Shown here one piece after another: positions 10,851 through 22,440 of a stretch of 64,000 nucleotides of DNA. The translations under genes and the position numbers were made by a program. Positions within the stretch are counted from its first letter, which is position 1; the number at the start of each line of letters is the position of its first letter. The notes under the pieces were generated by a model. It was not told the origin of the DNA. It made no database searches and saw only the letters and a list, made by a program, of their open reading frames with translations. Source of the stretch: Megamerina dolium (lineage: Eukaryota; Arthropoda; Insecta; Diptera; Megamerinidae); contig OY978526.1 in assembly GCA_963854835.1 (NCBI GenBank), positions 28,943,073-29,007,072 of the forward strand, read 5' to 3'.

Positions 10851-13685
10851 TAGGATATCCACGATTTTGATACTACCGAAAACAAGTTTTAAACATTTTT
10901 TTCTTTAAATTTTATATTTGAATAAAATTAAACGGGAATTATGTATCATTAAAATTTGTCACTATTTCTGTCACTTACAGCAAAAAGTCCACAAATTCCA
11001 TCTCAATAAATAAAAAAATAAATAATAAATAAAAAAAATATTTCTTAGAAATTAAACAAAAGAAAATCTCATAAAAATCAGAAATATCACAAAATTCAAT
11101 AAATATATTTGATTCGTCAATTTCCTTAGTTGACATTCGATTTGATGAATGTTGAGCAAATGCAAACACTTAACTCCCATACACTTGATCCTTTTTATAA
11201 CAGTTTATTGCTATTCGGTAAACTCGATACACCTATCATTTCTTTCTATCTCTTTCACGCATACTCATATGAAGAAACATAAAAACTCCATATCACCATC
11301 TAAAGTTTTTGTTTCCATAGTTTGACTTGATATGAATGTTGTCAACAATCTCTTCTAACTTCTATATCGTAAGACAAATGCATGGCAATAAAATAAAAAT
11401 TCTAAATGTTTTAAACTTGCATTAAACAAACAATAAAGTTTCGCAGACAAGAATCCTTCAAAAACTTTAAAACTTTAAGTATGCTAACGTAAATAGAAAA
11501 ATCAAAGAAACGCATTTCATTTGTTGATATACGAGTATGTGTAAGTATATGTACAATACTAAATGTTGAACATTTGAAAAAGAATATGATTCAAGTGCAA
11601 CGCTTAGATGCAGCAATATATGTTTGTACATATACATTTGCGCAAATTTACTTTAGGTAGTCCCAGTATAGCTCAAGTTGCCGACCATTTCATACTAAAT
11701 ATGTCATAGGCTCTTCTAACTCTGTGTAGAGAATTTGTCTTTTGAAATTTTCAAACATCAAATACTTGTATTCGTATAGAAAAGCATCAATGATTAAAAA
11801 TCATCCCTTCAATATAACAATCAATCAATACAATTTGATTTGAAATTGATAAACAAACTTTCGCCATCACCACTGATGGTGAAAAGATGGAAGAACATAA
11901 AATGAAAACGAATAGAAAGGGATAAATATAATAATTTAATGAAAATATATCCTTGGTCAGACAGATGGTTTCTTATTCCCATTCTTGATCTTCTTCTTCA
12001 TTTAGTGTTTCTTTTTTGCTGTCGTCCTTCCACTTTCTCAACAACTCTTCAGCTGCCAAAAGCACATATGTATATGCACGAATAATTTGCGTGCTCAAGT
12101 TGAAAAGAGCAAAAGAAGAAAAATCTTAAGAAATTGACACACACACACACACACACATAAGGAGAAAAACAACTAAACAAAACCAAAAACAATAATACTA
12201 ACACTTATTGCAACATGTAGCAATATGTCTTAGAGTACTATTTATATAAGTAGTCACAGACGAGTAAACACATACTTATATATTATGGTAGGAATATTTA
12301 TAAACACATATGAACACACACACACACACACACATATAATTGTTATTAAAATGCTGATGATGAAGGTAAATATATGTAAGATAAGAGTGATGATGATGAT
12401 GATGATGATGATTATGATGACGATGATATCACTGATAAGCTTACTGTTCATACATGTAGACATGTCTTCAAGCATACAATCACACTCTTATGCATTGCAC
12501 ATGTTCCAGTCGTCGCACACATCTGCTGCGGCCTGCTTAACTTTTCCTATGTGATGTAGCAGCAGTAGCAGCAGCAGCAAAAAACGTCTTCTTCATAGTT
12601 TCTTCAACTTTTGCCAGTCACAACAACAAGGACAAGAACAAAAATGCCTTAATCTTTATACATACGTACATATATACAACATGCATAAAATGCATAGTGT
12701 TACTATGTACATACTTATTAGATGTTTTAAGTAAAAACAACAACAATTGCTATGTCTACTTTTTACTTTGGACAATGCCGGTTATTTTCAGCTGTCAGTT
12801 TCAGCAGCCTGTGTACTTTCTGGTTGCCTTGTTTGTGCATGTGTATCCCAGAGACGATAATGTCGACGAGCTTGATGACGATGTGGAAGTTGCATTAAGC
12901 TCATCATTTAATGCCATCACTACTACTACCAAGTACTATTGCTGTTATTTTTTTGCTAATATTCTTCTTGTTCTTCTACTTAGAACTGTTTCTTCTTCTT
13001 CGTCCTGTCTATTTTTTTTTTTCTTACTAATCATTGTTAAATGTGCATTTAACTGCCGAAAGCCATATCCCAACTATCAACTATCAACTACAAACTAAAT
13101 AGTTAGTTTGGCAACCGATATTTGCAAAATTTTGTGTTAGTGTAAATACAATACACATATACACACATACATACTTAAGTATGTATGTATATACAAGTTT
13201 AGATACATAGATTTTTGCATAAATACATATCCTTTTTTCAAAATCCGTTTTTATTTTTGTGGTTAACATAGTCACTCTACTTGCAGTTGATGATGATTTA
13301 TGTATGACTATATACATAAGAGCTAACACAATCACCACTACCACCATCTGGACTGCTCTCTGGACAGTTTGATGTACATTAGCTATTATAGTATATCTTT
13401 TATGTACATATGAGTTTAAATTACGAAGCAAACTAATTTTTAACTTTAAAATTTCTATAATTGAAATGGGATTTTTCTGCAAACTTCAGCAATAGCAATT
13501 AAAATATATATATATGAGTTTTCACTGTACATCCTAATTGGAAATCAATGATGAATGATCTTTTCATTGATGAGGCGACTTGAAAATGTCCTCATTTTAA
13601 TACAATTTAAAAGGATTATTTTTCCGATAATTTTTCCGTACTTAACCTTACTTTTATTTGATCGTAGATATTATCTGAGAATGTT
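10851..13685. other. Non-coding with microsatellites
   Basis: No gene was recognised. Simple repeats include (CA)n at about 12139-12157 and 12315-12334, and (GAT)n at about 12391-12418. A small CAG/AGC-rich stretch lies near 12559-12580. Longer reading frames here (such as 12697-13098) are low-complexity and lack any domain pattern. Confidence 0.5.
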
Positions 13686-13689
13686 ATCT

Positions 13690-13980
13690 GAATGAATTAA
13701 TGTCGAAAAAATTTGTAACAATATCGAAAGAGTTTGTCAGATTTTTGAAGGTATAAAAAAATGTTTGTATTATTGTCAAAATGTAATTGGTGCATTTCAT
13801 TTTGGTCTCACTGCATTTTGCTTTTTCGATATTATTGCAAAAAAAAATGAAGTAATATCGAAACACGTAAAAATTTAGACTTTCGACATTATTGCCTAAA
13901 TTTTTACAATAATATCGAATTTTGTATCGTATACCAAAAACTGTCGACATTGTTGCAAGCAATTTTCAACATTAATGCAG
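13690..13980. repeat. Cluster of TTTCGATATTATTGC-like motifs
   Basis: Within about 290 bp the motif (T)CGAYATTATTGC or its complement occurs about seven times: near 13720, 13827, 13853, 13880, 13907, 13942 and 13967. Both orientations are present, giving several interlocking inverted pairs. No coding function is apparent. It may be a decayed foldback element or a binding-site cluster. Confidence 0.55.
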
Positions 13981-14020
13981 TATAAAAACAAAGCAGATTG
14001 AAGAATTGAAAAAAATTAAA

Positions 14021-14050
14021 ATTGCCAATGCTGTTGGAAGCATTGGCAAT
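14021..14050. other. Perfect 12-bp stem-loop
   Basis: ATTGCCAATGCT, loop GTTGGA, then AGCATTGGCAAT. It lies between the CGATATT motif cluster and the first INE-1-like element. No function assigned. Confidence 0.55.
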
Positions 14051-14296
14051 AGTTTTTCGGCTGATGATCACCAATTGAAAGAATAAATTCTTGTTGACAT
14101 TGAACAAGTAATGTTGCTGAAGACCAACGCACAATCGACTCAATTACGGCACTTATTTAATTTTTTGCTTTCCTCTATCGATTGAAAATATGTTTTACAG
14201 ACGCAATATTTTCCCAAATATTCCTACCACCTATCTCACTTCATATGGAAGGTCCCTTAAAAAATTGAGGTCCTTTCAATTTTATAGAAAAAAAAA

Positions 14297-16829
14297 TCTC
14301 CTTACAGTCGGCTGGGGCCGACCAAATTATACCCTGCATATGTAGAGGTATATATAAAAAGTTTGCTCGTATATCCATCCTTTTCTTCCACTACTTTGTA
14401 TAGGACCTACATTAAGAAGCAGGCGTACCTCACCAATTTTGGAGGATCAATTTCTGCCTATAATACTAAACTACATAGGTTGCAATGGGTTAACCTAGGC
14501 GTGTTAATTAGTAAGTTATGGGTGTTTTAATGTTTAAGATAAATCCGAGACTTTATACGGAAGATATATAAAAAGTGGGCGTGGCGTATCCCTTTCTGGT
14601 ATATCTAATAAATTTTTCAATATCAATCCACACCTTAAATTTGGTTGTCCTACGCTAAATGGTTTGTAAGTTATGGAGCTTAAAAGTTTTAGTTTAATTC
14701 CCTCGACTTTGTATGGGAGACCTATGAAGGAGTGGGCGTGGCACACTGATTTTCTGCCAGATTATTTCCGACTACGATATTAATTCAAGTGTCAATTATG
14801 GTTATTTTAGGCAGAAGATTGCCGAAGTTACAGCTGTTTCAATTTAAAATTTGTATGGGGGCTACAATAAACAGTGGGCGTGGTGCGCCCATTTTCTGTG
14901 AGCCTAGTTGCTCGTACAATACTAATCCATACCTTAAATCTCGTTGTCCTACGCTAAATGGTTTGTAAGTTATGGAGCCTAAAATTTTAGTTTAATTCCC
15001 TTGACTTTGTATGGGAGACTCATGAACGAGTGGGCGTGGCACTTTGATTTTCTGTCAGATTTTTGCCGACTACGATATTAATCTAAGTGTCAATTATGGT
15101 TATTCTAGACGGAAGATTGCCGAAGTTACAGCTGTTTCAATTTAAAATTTATATGGGGGCTACGATAAACAGTGGGCGTGGTGCGCCCATTTTCTGTGAC
15201 CCTAGTTGCTCGTACAATACTAATCCACACCTTAAATTTGGTTGTCCTACGCTAAATGGTTTGTAAGTTATGGAGCTTAAAAGTTTTAGTTTAATTCCCT
15301 CGACTTTGTATGGGAGACCTATGAAGGAGTGGGCGTGGCACACTGATTTTCTGCCAGATTATTTCCGACTACGATATTAATTTAAGTGTCAATTATGGTT
15401 ATTTTAGGCAGAAGATTGCCGAAGTTACAGCTGTTTCAATTTAAAATTTGTATGGGGGCTACAATAAACAGTGGGCGTGGTGCGCCCATTTTCTGTGAGC
15501 CTAGTTGCTCGTACAATACTAATCCATACCTTAAATCTCGTTGTCCTACGCTAAATGGTTTGTAAGTTATGGAGCTTAAAAATTGTAGTTTAATTCCCTT
15601 GACTTTGTATGGGAGACTCATAAAGGAGTGGGCGTGGCACACTGATTTTCTGCCAGATTTTTGCCGACTACGATATTAATTCAAGTGTCAATTATGGTTA
15701 TTTTAGGCAGAAGATTGCCGAAGTTACAGCTGTTTCAATTTAAAATTTGTATGGGGGCTACAATAAACAGTGGGCGTGGTGCGCCCATTTTCTGTGAGCC
15801 TAGTTGCTCGTACAATACTAATCCATACCTTAAATCTCGTTGTCCTACGCTAAATGGTTTGTAAGTTATGGAGCCTAAAATTTTAGTTTAATTCCCTTGA
15901 CTTTGTATGGGAGACTCATGAACGAGTGGGCGTGGCACTTTGATTTTCTGTCAGATTTTTGCCGACTACGATATTAATCTAAGTGTCAATTATGGTTATT
16001 CTAGACGGAAGATTGCCGAAGTTACAGCTGTTTCAATTTAAAATTTATATGGGGGCTACGATAAACAGTGGGCGTGGTGCGCCCATTTTCTGTGAGCCTA
16101 GTTGCTCATACAATACTAATCCACACCTTAAATCTCGTTATTCTACGCTGAATAGTTTGCAAGTTATAACCGGTAACATTTTTTTAATTTCCGCAACTTT
16201 GTATGGGAGACCCAAAAAGGAGTGGGTGTGGCACACTGATTTTCTGCCATATTATTTCTCACTGACATGTTAATGTAAGTGTCAATTATGGTTATTCTGG
16301 ACGGAAGATTGTAGAAGTTACAGCTGTTTCAATTTAAAAGAAGTACAGACACTTTGTATGAGAGCTACGCTAAAAAGTAGGCGTGGCTCAACCACTTTTG
16401 GCGAGGTTATATAGTAGTATAATATAAGTCTATGTGCCAAATATTGTTGTCCAAAGTGGTATATTATGTGAGTTATAGCAAGTTAAAGATTTTGAAAATT
16501 TCGAGGTTAGTCGCTTTGAATGCTTGGTGTGGGCGTGGTTATTGACCGATCATGCCCAATATCAATCCCCTCCGTACCCTTGGATCATAGATTAGTTATG
16601 CCAAATTTCATCGAAATAGCTCAATATTTACTCAAGTTATCGTGCGAACCAGCCAGGTGACAGACAGACGGACGGACGGACGGACGGACGGACATCGTTA
16701 AATCGAAAATTTAATCGACGCTGATCACGAATATATATCCATGTCTATATCTCCGGACATTCCTTCAAGTGGACACAAACATCTGACCGAAATGAATATA
16801 CCATGCATATTGCATTATGCAGGGTATAA
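14297..16829 (-). mobile_element. INE-1/DINE-1-like Helentron-associated element, copy A
   Basis: Read on the minus strand, the element starts with a palindrome (TATACCCTGCATA ... TATGCATGGTATA, 16828-16797). It then has 'atatatattcgtgatcagcg', an (CCGT)n tract, CCACGCCCAC motifs and internal tandem repeats. It ends with TATGCAGGGTATA, a hairpin GTCGGC-CCCA-GCCGAC (14322-14307) and an A/T run. Drosophila INE-1 has the same order, as I recall it: a 5' TATACCC palindrome, 'gatcagcat', a GTCCGTCCG tract and CACGCCCAC. The central part is an array of about 298-299 bp units; the TATGGGGGCTAC anchor is at 14854, 15152, 15451, 15750 and 16048. Each unit is made of two diverged ~150-bp halves. It is non-autonomous, with no Rep/helicase seen. 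Confidence 0.85.
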
Positions 16830-16851
16830 AAATGTAGGGGAACCTTCCTAA

Positions 16852-17597
16852 AGGTGGCTGTAAACGGTGAGATAATTCCCATGAGAATGAAGAATTTGCC
16901 TCATCCTCATCGTGTACACAGCGTTGAGAACGCGTTCTCATTCTCAACTGAGACGCATACTCATTCTCAATGAGACCAATTCCGTTGGTCGTGTAAACAG
17001 TGTGTGTGAGAATATGCAAACACTCTCACTGCTCGATTTTATTCTCATCTGCAGCACGTGAGAGTATTTGTTCTCACCGCATGCTTTTTGATATTTCATT
17101 TGTATTTCTTCTGTGTTGATGTGCAATGGATTCAGCAAAAAAAGCAAAATTATCTGATTTTGGTGTGAGTATTATTATATGTAGAAATTTTTTATTCTTT
17201 GTTTGTATATCATTGTTTTTGTATATATTTTTTTTATAGAAATGGAGTGATGAAAAATTAATAAAATTATTCGAACTTCATGAACAGAATCCTATGCTGT
17301 GGAAGAAAAGTGATTCCCAGTATGTGGATATAAATGCAAAAGCACGCATGTACGAAGAAATTATTGAATATCACACTTCTACGAAAAGCATTTTCATATG
17401 AATTCTCATTAGCTTTATCATCATCATGTAACTACATGTGAGAATGGATGAGAATATTCTCACTCAATCACTCTCATGCTCTGTCTTTTCGTTCTCAGTG
17501 AGGGTGAGAATACTTATTCGTGTATATAGGCTTGAGAATTCTCACACCAATCTATTCGCACTCTCATGAGAACTACTCTCATCGTTTCCAGCCACCT
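16852..17597 (+). mobile_element. PIF/Harbinger-like element with TAA target duplication
   Basis: Terminal inverted repeats are AGGTGGCTGTAAACGGTGAG at the left and AGGTGGCTGGAAACGATGAG at the right (read inward), with two mismatches. They are flanked by a direct TAA (16849-16851 and 17598-17600), the 3-bp TWA target typical of PIF/Harbinger. Both ends are packed with TGAGAAT/ATTCTCA motifs in both orientations. The middle holds a short intron-containing reading frame resembling the MADF/Myb-like DNA-binding protein that such elements carry. No DDE transposase is present, so the element is non-autonomous. Confidence 0.8.
17126..17401 (+). CDS. Short spliced MADF-like DNA-binding protein of the Harbinger-like element
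   Basis: I infer two exons: 17126-17164 (13 codons, ATG start) and 17240-17401. They are joined in phase 0 across a 75-bp intron with a GTGAGT donor and a T-rich TTTATAG acceptor. The product is 66 residues. Its second exon reads WSDEKLIKLFELHEQNPMLW, then KKSDSQYVDINAKARMYEEI. This fits the first half of a MADF (Myb/SANT-related) domain: W..E.LI.L...+P.LW......Y.......+....I. Typical MADF domains are about 85 residues, so this one is cut short by the TGA at 17399. PIF/Harbinger elements usually encode such a protein to help the transposase bind DNA. The splice sites are predicted by eye, so this could equally be a pseudogene. Confidence 0.6.
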
Positions 17598-17600
17598 TAA

Positions 17601-18681
17601 GAGATGGTGAAGTGTGAAATAGCAATTGCAAAATTTTGAACGCACAAAAATATACACATTCATATGATGACGTTTATACATAGCATACTCGTACATATGT
17701 CATGTAAATACAAATTTTTGTATTAGCCTAACAATAATATGAAATTGTTATAGACACCACCCACTTCCGTTCATGAATTTACATATTCATAGTGTTGCAT
17801 ACAAAGAGATTTTTCATAACTGGCTGTATGAGTATGGTATGCGTGTAGAATGACAACAACAGTAACAAGAAAACAATAACAAAAACACCAAGAACATAGT
17901 CAAAATGACAAAGAGGCAATAACAACTTCCGCACAACTGCACTTTAACATGACTACGTGTGTAATGTTGAACATGCATACTCGCATATGTGTACTTACAT
18001 GCTATCCAATGTATGTACAATTCATACAAGTTTATCTATTCTATATGTATGAGAGTATACTATATGCTCCCATGTATTCGTATATATGAGCTCTTGAATG
18101 TTTTCTTATATATGAATGTGTATAGAAAGAAGATAATATTGGTGTGATTTATAAAAAAAACACACTTTACTCACTCTATACTCACACTTTACATACGCTC
18201 GTCTAGAAATACATACACGTGGGTATATATGTAAGTATGTGGTATTAGCGTTGAATGCCCCTTTTGCAATGATAACAAAAAGGACAACAACCCTTCTTTC
18301 ATTCCGTTTTTTTCATCAATGGCTCATAATGGTGAGCAGAAACGAGCAAGGTAATTGTAGGCAATTTTATTTATATACATTCATACGCATCTTTGAAATA
18401 TGTCTATACATATTTGTGTTGATAGGCACATTGACTTTTTTTTTATTATTTTCTCTTCTTTTTTTCTCTTTTTTGTAAATAACACTGTAAACATGAACGT
18501 GACATTGATGAAATTTAATGTTGAAGCTATGATACCGGCAATTGCAATAGCAATAACCTCTAGTCAGAAATAGCAACAGCCAAAGTACCTGGCACCTTAA
18601 TGTAATTATATTGATGTCATTGAATTTATGGTATTAGTGTCGATTGATTTTGTATGTTATTCATATTGTTGTTGTTGTTAT

Positions 18682-18719
<38 letters not shown>

Positions 18720-19199
18720 ATTATTTCTTAGTCATCCTTGATGAGACAATGAAGAACAGATATGTATGTAATTCGTCTCAATTGCATTGCACACTCATAT
18801 AATTCTTTAGTCCTTTTTAGCAATTGCTGACATCAGCAGTTCTGCCCACAGTAGTAAAAAAAATCAAAATAAACAAAATTATCGCATATATGAGGAATTT
18901 TATTTTTATTGGTATTGCTGTTGTGTTTAATGTTGTTTTTGCTCTTTGATTGAATTTATTACATACATATAATAGTCACATGCCGAATGCCAAATGCCAA
19001 ATACCAAATCTTTTCCAGTCCAAAAATAAGGAAAAGTGTTCACAAAGTGCAGTTATTAATGGAAAGGGAAAATTTTTAGCCAAATATCATATGATCCTGT
19101 GCATTAGTGGGGAAATCGATCTCCGATAACAAGAGTAGGCAGCAGCACAAGGATAGATGCAAAATTAAATGGAGGTCAAATATTTTTTGTTCAGTTTTC
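17601..19199. other. Non-coding with (TTG)n microsatellite
   Basis: AT-rich intronic sequence with no gene recognised. A TTG trinucleotide tract lies at about 18669-18718, and T-rich runs occur near 18430-18475. Confidence 0.5.
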
Positions 19200-19955
19200 A
19201 GATACACCACAGATATTTGAAAAATATTCCTTTGTATGAGATGTAGTCGCGATTTTCATCTAATTATGTCCATTCTCAAGCTCATCCATTTATTAGTAAA
19301 TACAATCGTATGTACTGAGTTTTAGCTCCAAATCTTCATTATTTCTTGTGCAACGTGTAAAAACATAAAAACGGAAGCATACTTTTGTATGGGAGGTAGG
19401 TGTGGTTTTCATCCAAACCTGTCCATTTTTCAAATAAATATTTTTCAAGTAAATTTAATTGTACGTACCAAGTTTTCGGCTTTTTATGTTTGTATTTTCA
19501 TGCATAAAGTGTGAAAAAATATGCACAGAAATATACTTTTGTATGGAAGTTTTATGTGGCTTTTATCCGATTACACCAATTTTTCAACTGGACCATTTTC
19601 GTATTAAATATAATCATATGTGCAACGTTTCAGCACTTTAGGTTTGTATTTTCATGCGCAGAGTGCGAAAACATTCATGCGAAAATAATTTTGTATGAGA
19701 GCAAGGTGTGATTTTTATTCGATTATGACCATTTTTGCATATTTTTGTTGTCTGATAAAACTAACATTATCTACCGAGTTTCGCTCCTAAATACACAAAG
19801 TATGATAACATTTTTACATTGCAAACCATATTTTTATATGGGAGATAGGTGTTGTTTTCATTCGATTTTGTCCATTTAAGAACTTATATTATTTGCTGGT
19901 GAAAATAATCAAATATACCAATCCTCAGCTTGACAGCTTATAGTTAGACGGACAT
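19200..19955 (-). repeat. Tandem array 3 of the 153-bp family, reverse orientation
   Basis: The complement of the anchor (TTTTGTATGGGAGGTAGG type) occurs at 19234, 19388, 19541, 19693 and 19836, spaced 154, 153, 152 and 143 bp. Between anchors the order is 'gtgtggttttcatcc', a 'cattttcaa' block, 'agttttagctc', and 'tttcatgcataaagtgtgaa'. This is the reverse complement of the unit in arrays 1 and 2. Confidence 0.85.
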
Positions 19956-21664
19956 TGCTAAATTAATTGATCAATAACATACATATATAATTTATATTTT
20001 TAGTTCTACATATAAAAAATTAGCATGAAATAATACATTACATATGCATTACATTTCCAACTGGGGTGTGCACATACACATACACATACTCATTCAGAAA
20101 TAGTTAAACACATATTTACAAGAAGTCCGCAAGTAATTTATTGACAACTTTTGTTCCTTTTGTATGTCATATTTACTTCTAAATGACTTGTAATGCTTCA
20201 GGAATGATTTAAAATATTATTTTGCGGGGTTTTGAGACTTACTCTGCTCACACACACACTGCATTGTAACTTATTAAGTCATTAATGTGTTGTTCACAGT
20301 ATGCACAATCACAGTATGTGACAATCATTATGGCAATAACTACTACGAGTATATATAATATAGTGACAATGACATCTAATGTGAATTGATGTGGAGTGAG
20401 ATGGAACTCTGCACTTGTCATTTTTACTGTATGCAACGTACGTACGTTCAATACATCCTTATTGTATTGTGTATGAGACATATGCTGCACGCCACATACC
20501 ACATGCACCTACTAATTATATACACCTAACCATAAGTATATACTTTATTGTTGGTATTGTTGCATCATTCAGCTGTCATGCGATACTTATACATGCAATA
20601 ATGAAGCAAATACACAAACTCTCATCATATAAATGCACAAGAAAACACCCACTCTTCAACGTAAAAAGCACAAAGTAAATGCTGTTATGCTGCTGTCATT
20701 GCTTATCTGTTAATGAGAATGAAAAGAACTGAGCAACCAGGAGTGTGTATCCGTACAATACTCGTATGTGTATGAATAACTTATTTTGCTCATTATCATC
20801 ATTACTGTAGTCTCACACGTATATAAGATTGCTTTTGTTGCTGATACATACTTCTGATGTTGTTATGAATTTGTCACATTGTTGTTTGTTGTTATCGTCA
20901 TGGCAATTTATTTACTTCCTCTCTCGCTCTGAAGAAAAGAAAGAATATAGCGCTCTTTGCTATCATTTACATCGTCTACTAAGCCACGCACACACACATC
21001 CTCATACATAATATTACAATGATGACAGATAATAAGCAACGACAATTCACAAAGTAATGAAATGACACTTGTTTACGTTTGCTAAAAAGCACAAGAAGAA
21101 ATAAGAAAAGATTTATAACAACACCAAAAAAAAAATTAAAATAGATTGTAAAAGGATCAGTAACAACAGTAAAAGTACTCCTTTGCTAACTTTCTTACTC
21201 TTTTTCTCTCTGTCGTTATTATTTATTTTCATAATGAGCAATACAAATACAATTAAAGTCAAAACGGAAATGAGTCAACGGAAAACGGAAATGCAGACGC
21301 ATAAACCTACAAGACATATTGATGATAATACGAAGGCATGAGTGCTTTGGAGACAAAGACCGTAAAAGTGAACAGCAACAAGAACATGAAAAACGCAAAT
21401 TTACAATACGATACGTATACACTTGTAGCTACATATATATACTTAGAAAATGCAATTGCATACAGCTGATTATAATAGATGGGAGGAAATGAGTGTAAAT
21501 TAAAGAGAGTATATTCTTAAATGAATTCTATTCAAGTGCACCTTTGAGTGGTTATATATACACACACATAGAATATATGATAAGTGCTCAGCCTTGTTAA
21601 GGAAACACTACCTTTTTACCAATATTTTATTTATTTATTTACGTTCTCCGAAGAACTCGGAATA
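19956..21664. other. Non-coding intronic sequence
   Basis: No gene or transposon end was recognised. It contains short (CA)n tracts and AT-rich segments. The small open frames here lack any family resemblance. Confidence 0.5.
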
Positions 21665-21668
21665 GATC

Positions 21669-22440
21669 CTTACTTACTTACTTACTTCACTTACTTACCG
21701 TCTCATCTTCTTCTTCATAGGCTGGCCAAAATGCACTGCCTCCTAGTCCTACCTTTTCCAGGTGTTTTGCTCATAGAGAGTGGCCTGTTATCAAGACGGC
21801 TAACATTCTGCAATTACCTCTACCTAGAGATAGGAGGAAATGTGACCATTTACCTGATATGTTAGGTAACATGGATTTCGTCCATCTGCAGCCTCTCTCC
21901 CTGCCTACCAGGTCGACTTATGGACTAGAGTAGCCCAGGTGTTGACCGTGGCCTTAATGGCTCCTGTGGATAGTGGCAAAACAGGCTCAGGGCCGATTAA
22001 ATCATCCGCAGAACCTTCTTTTGCTAATGCATCAGAGGTTTCATTGTCTACGATTCCCACGTTGCCAGGGACCCATATCAGCGATAAACTATTATGTCTT
22101 CCGACATAATTTAGCCTTGATTTGCAGAACTCCACTATCCTGGAAGTGATGATAAGGTTGTCTAAGGCCAGCAGCGCAGCGTGACTGTCACCGGAGACAC
22201 AAATAGACTTGCCTTTCAGCCTCTTGTCCACGATATAATCCATTGCCTTCTGTATTGCATACACCTCTGCCTGAAAGACAGATACATACATACCAAGGGC
22301 AAAGAATAGTTGAGTTGCGTCAGTTTTCACGAAAACTCCAGAACCAGAACTTTCCTCAATTCTTTAGCCATCAGTGAAAATACGGAAGCAAACTCTACCG
22401 GGCTCAGGCTCAGGGTCTGACCAGGAGCTAGCCGCAGGTA
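21669..22440 (-). pseudogene. RNase H and 3' region of a non-LTR retrotransposon, decayed
   Basis: Read on the minus strand from about 22435. A frame contains FRIFTDG (first catalytic Asp) and then an in-frame TAA. The uninterrupted stretch 22330-21905 follows, with QAEVYAI (catalytic Glu), CVSGDSHAALLAL (second Asp), and IWVPGNVGIVDNETSDALAK. The last block normally reads W.PGH.GI, so the conserved His is Asn here. Further down (about 21860-21720) an interrupted frame gives LGRGNCRMLAVLITGHSL, the tail found after RNase H in such elements. A TAAG-type tandem tail (21669-21697 on the plus strand as CTTA repeats) probably marks the 3' end. RNase H would degrade the RNA strand during reverse transcription. 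The reverse transcriptase itself is missing, a 5' truncation usual for these elements. The clade (I, LOA or R1-like) is not resolved. Confidence 0.8.

Noticed and set aside
12697..13098. 133-codon plus-strand frame
   Set aside because: Low-complexity, Ser/Thr/Phe-rich from microsatellite-like DNA. No domain or conserved motif.
14534..16273. Several similar 64-96 codon frames on both strands
   Set aside because: They recur because the 299-bp repeat recurs. The protein similarity only reflects DNA repetition.
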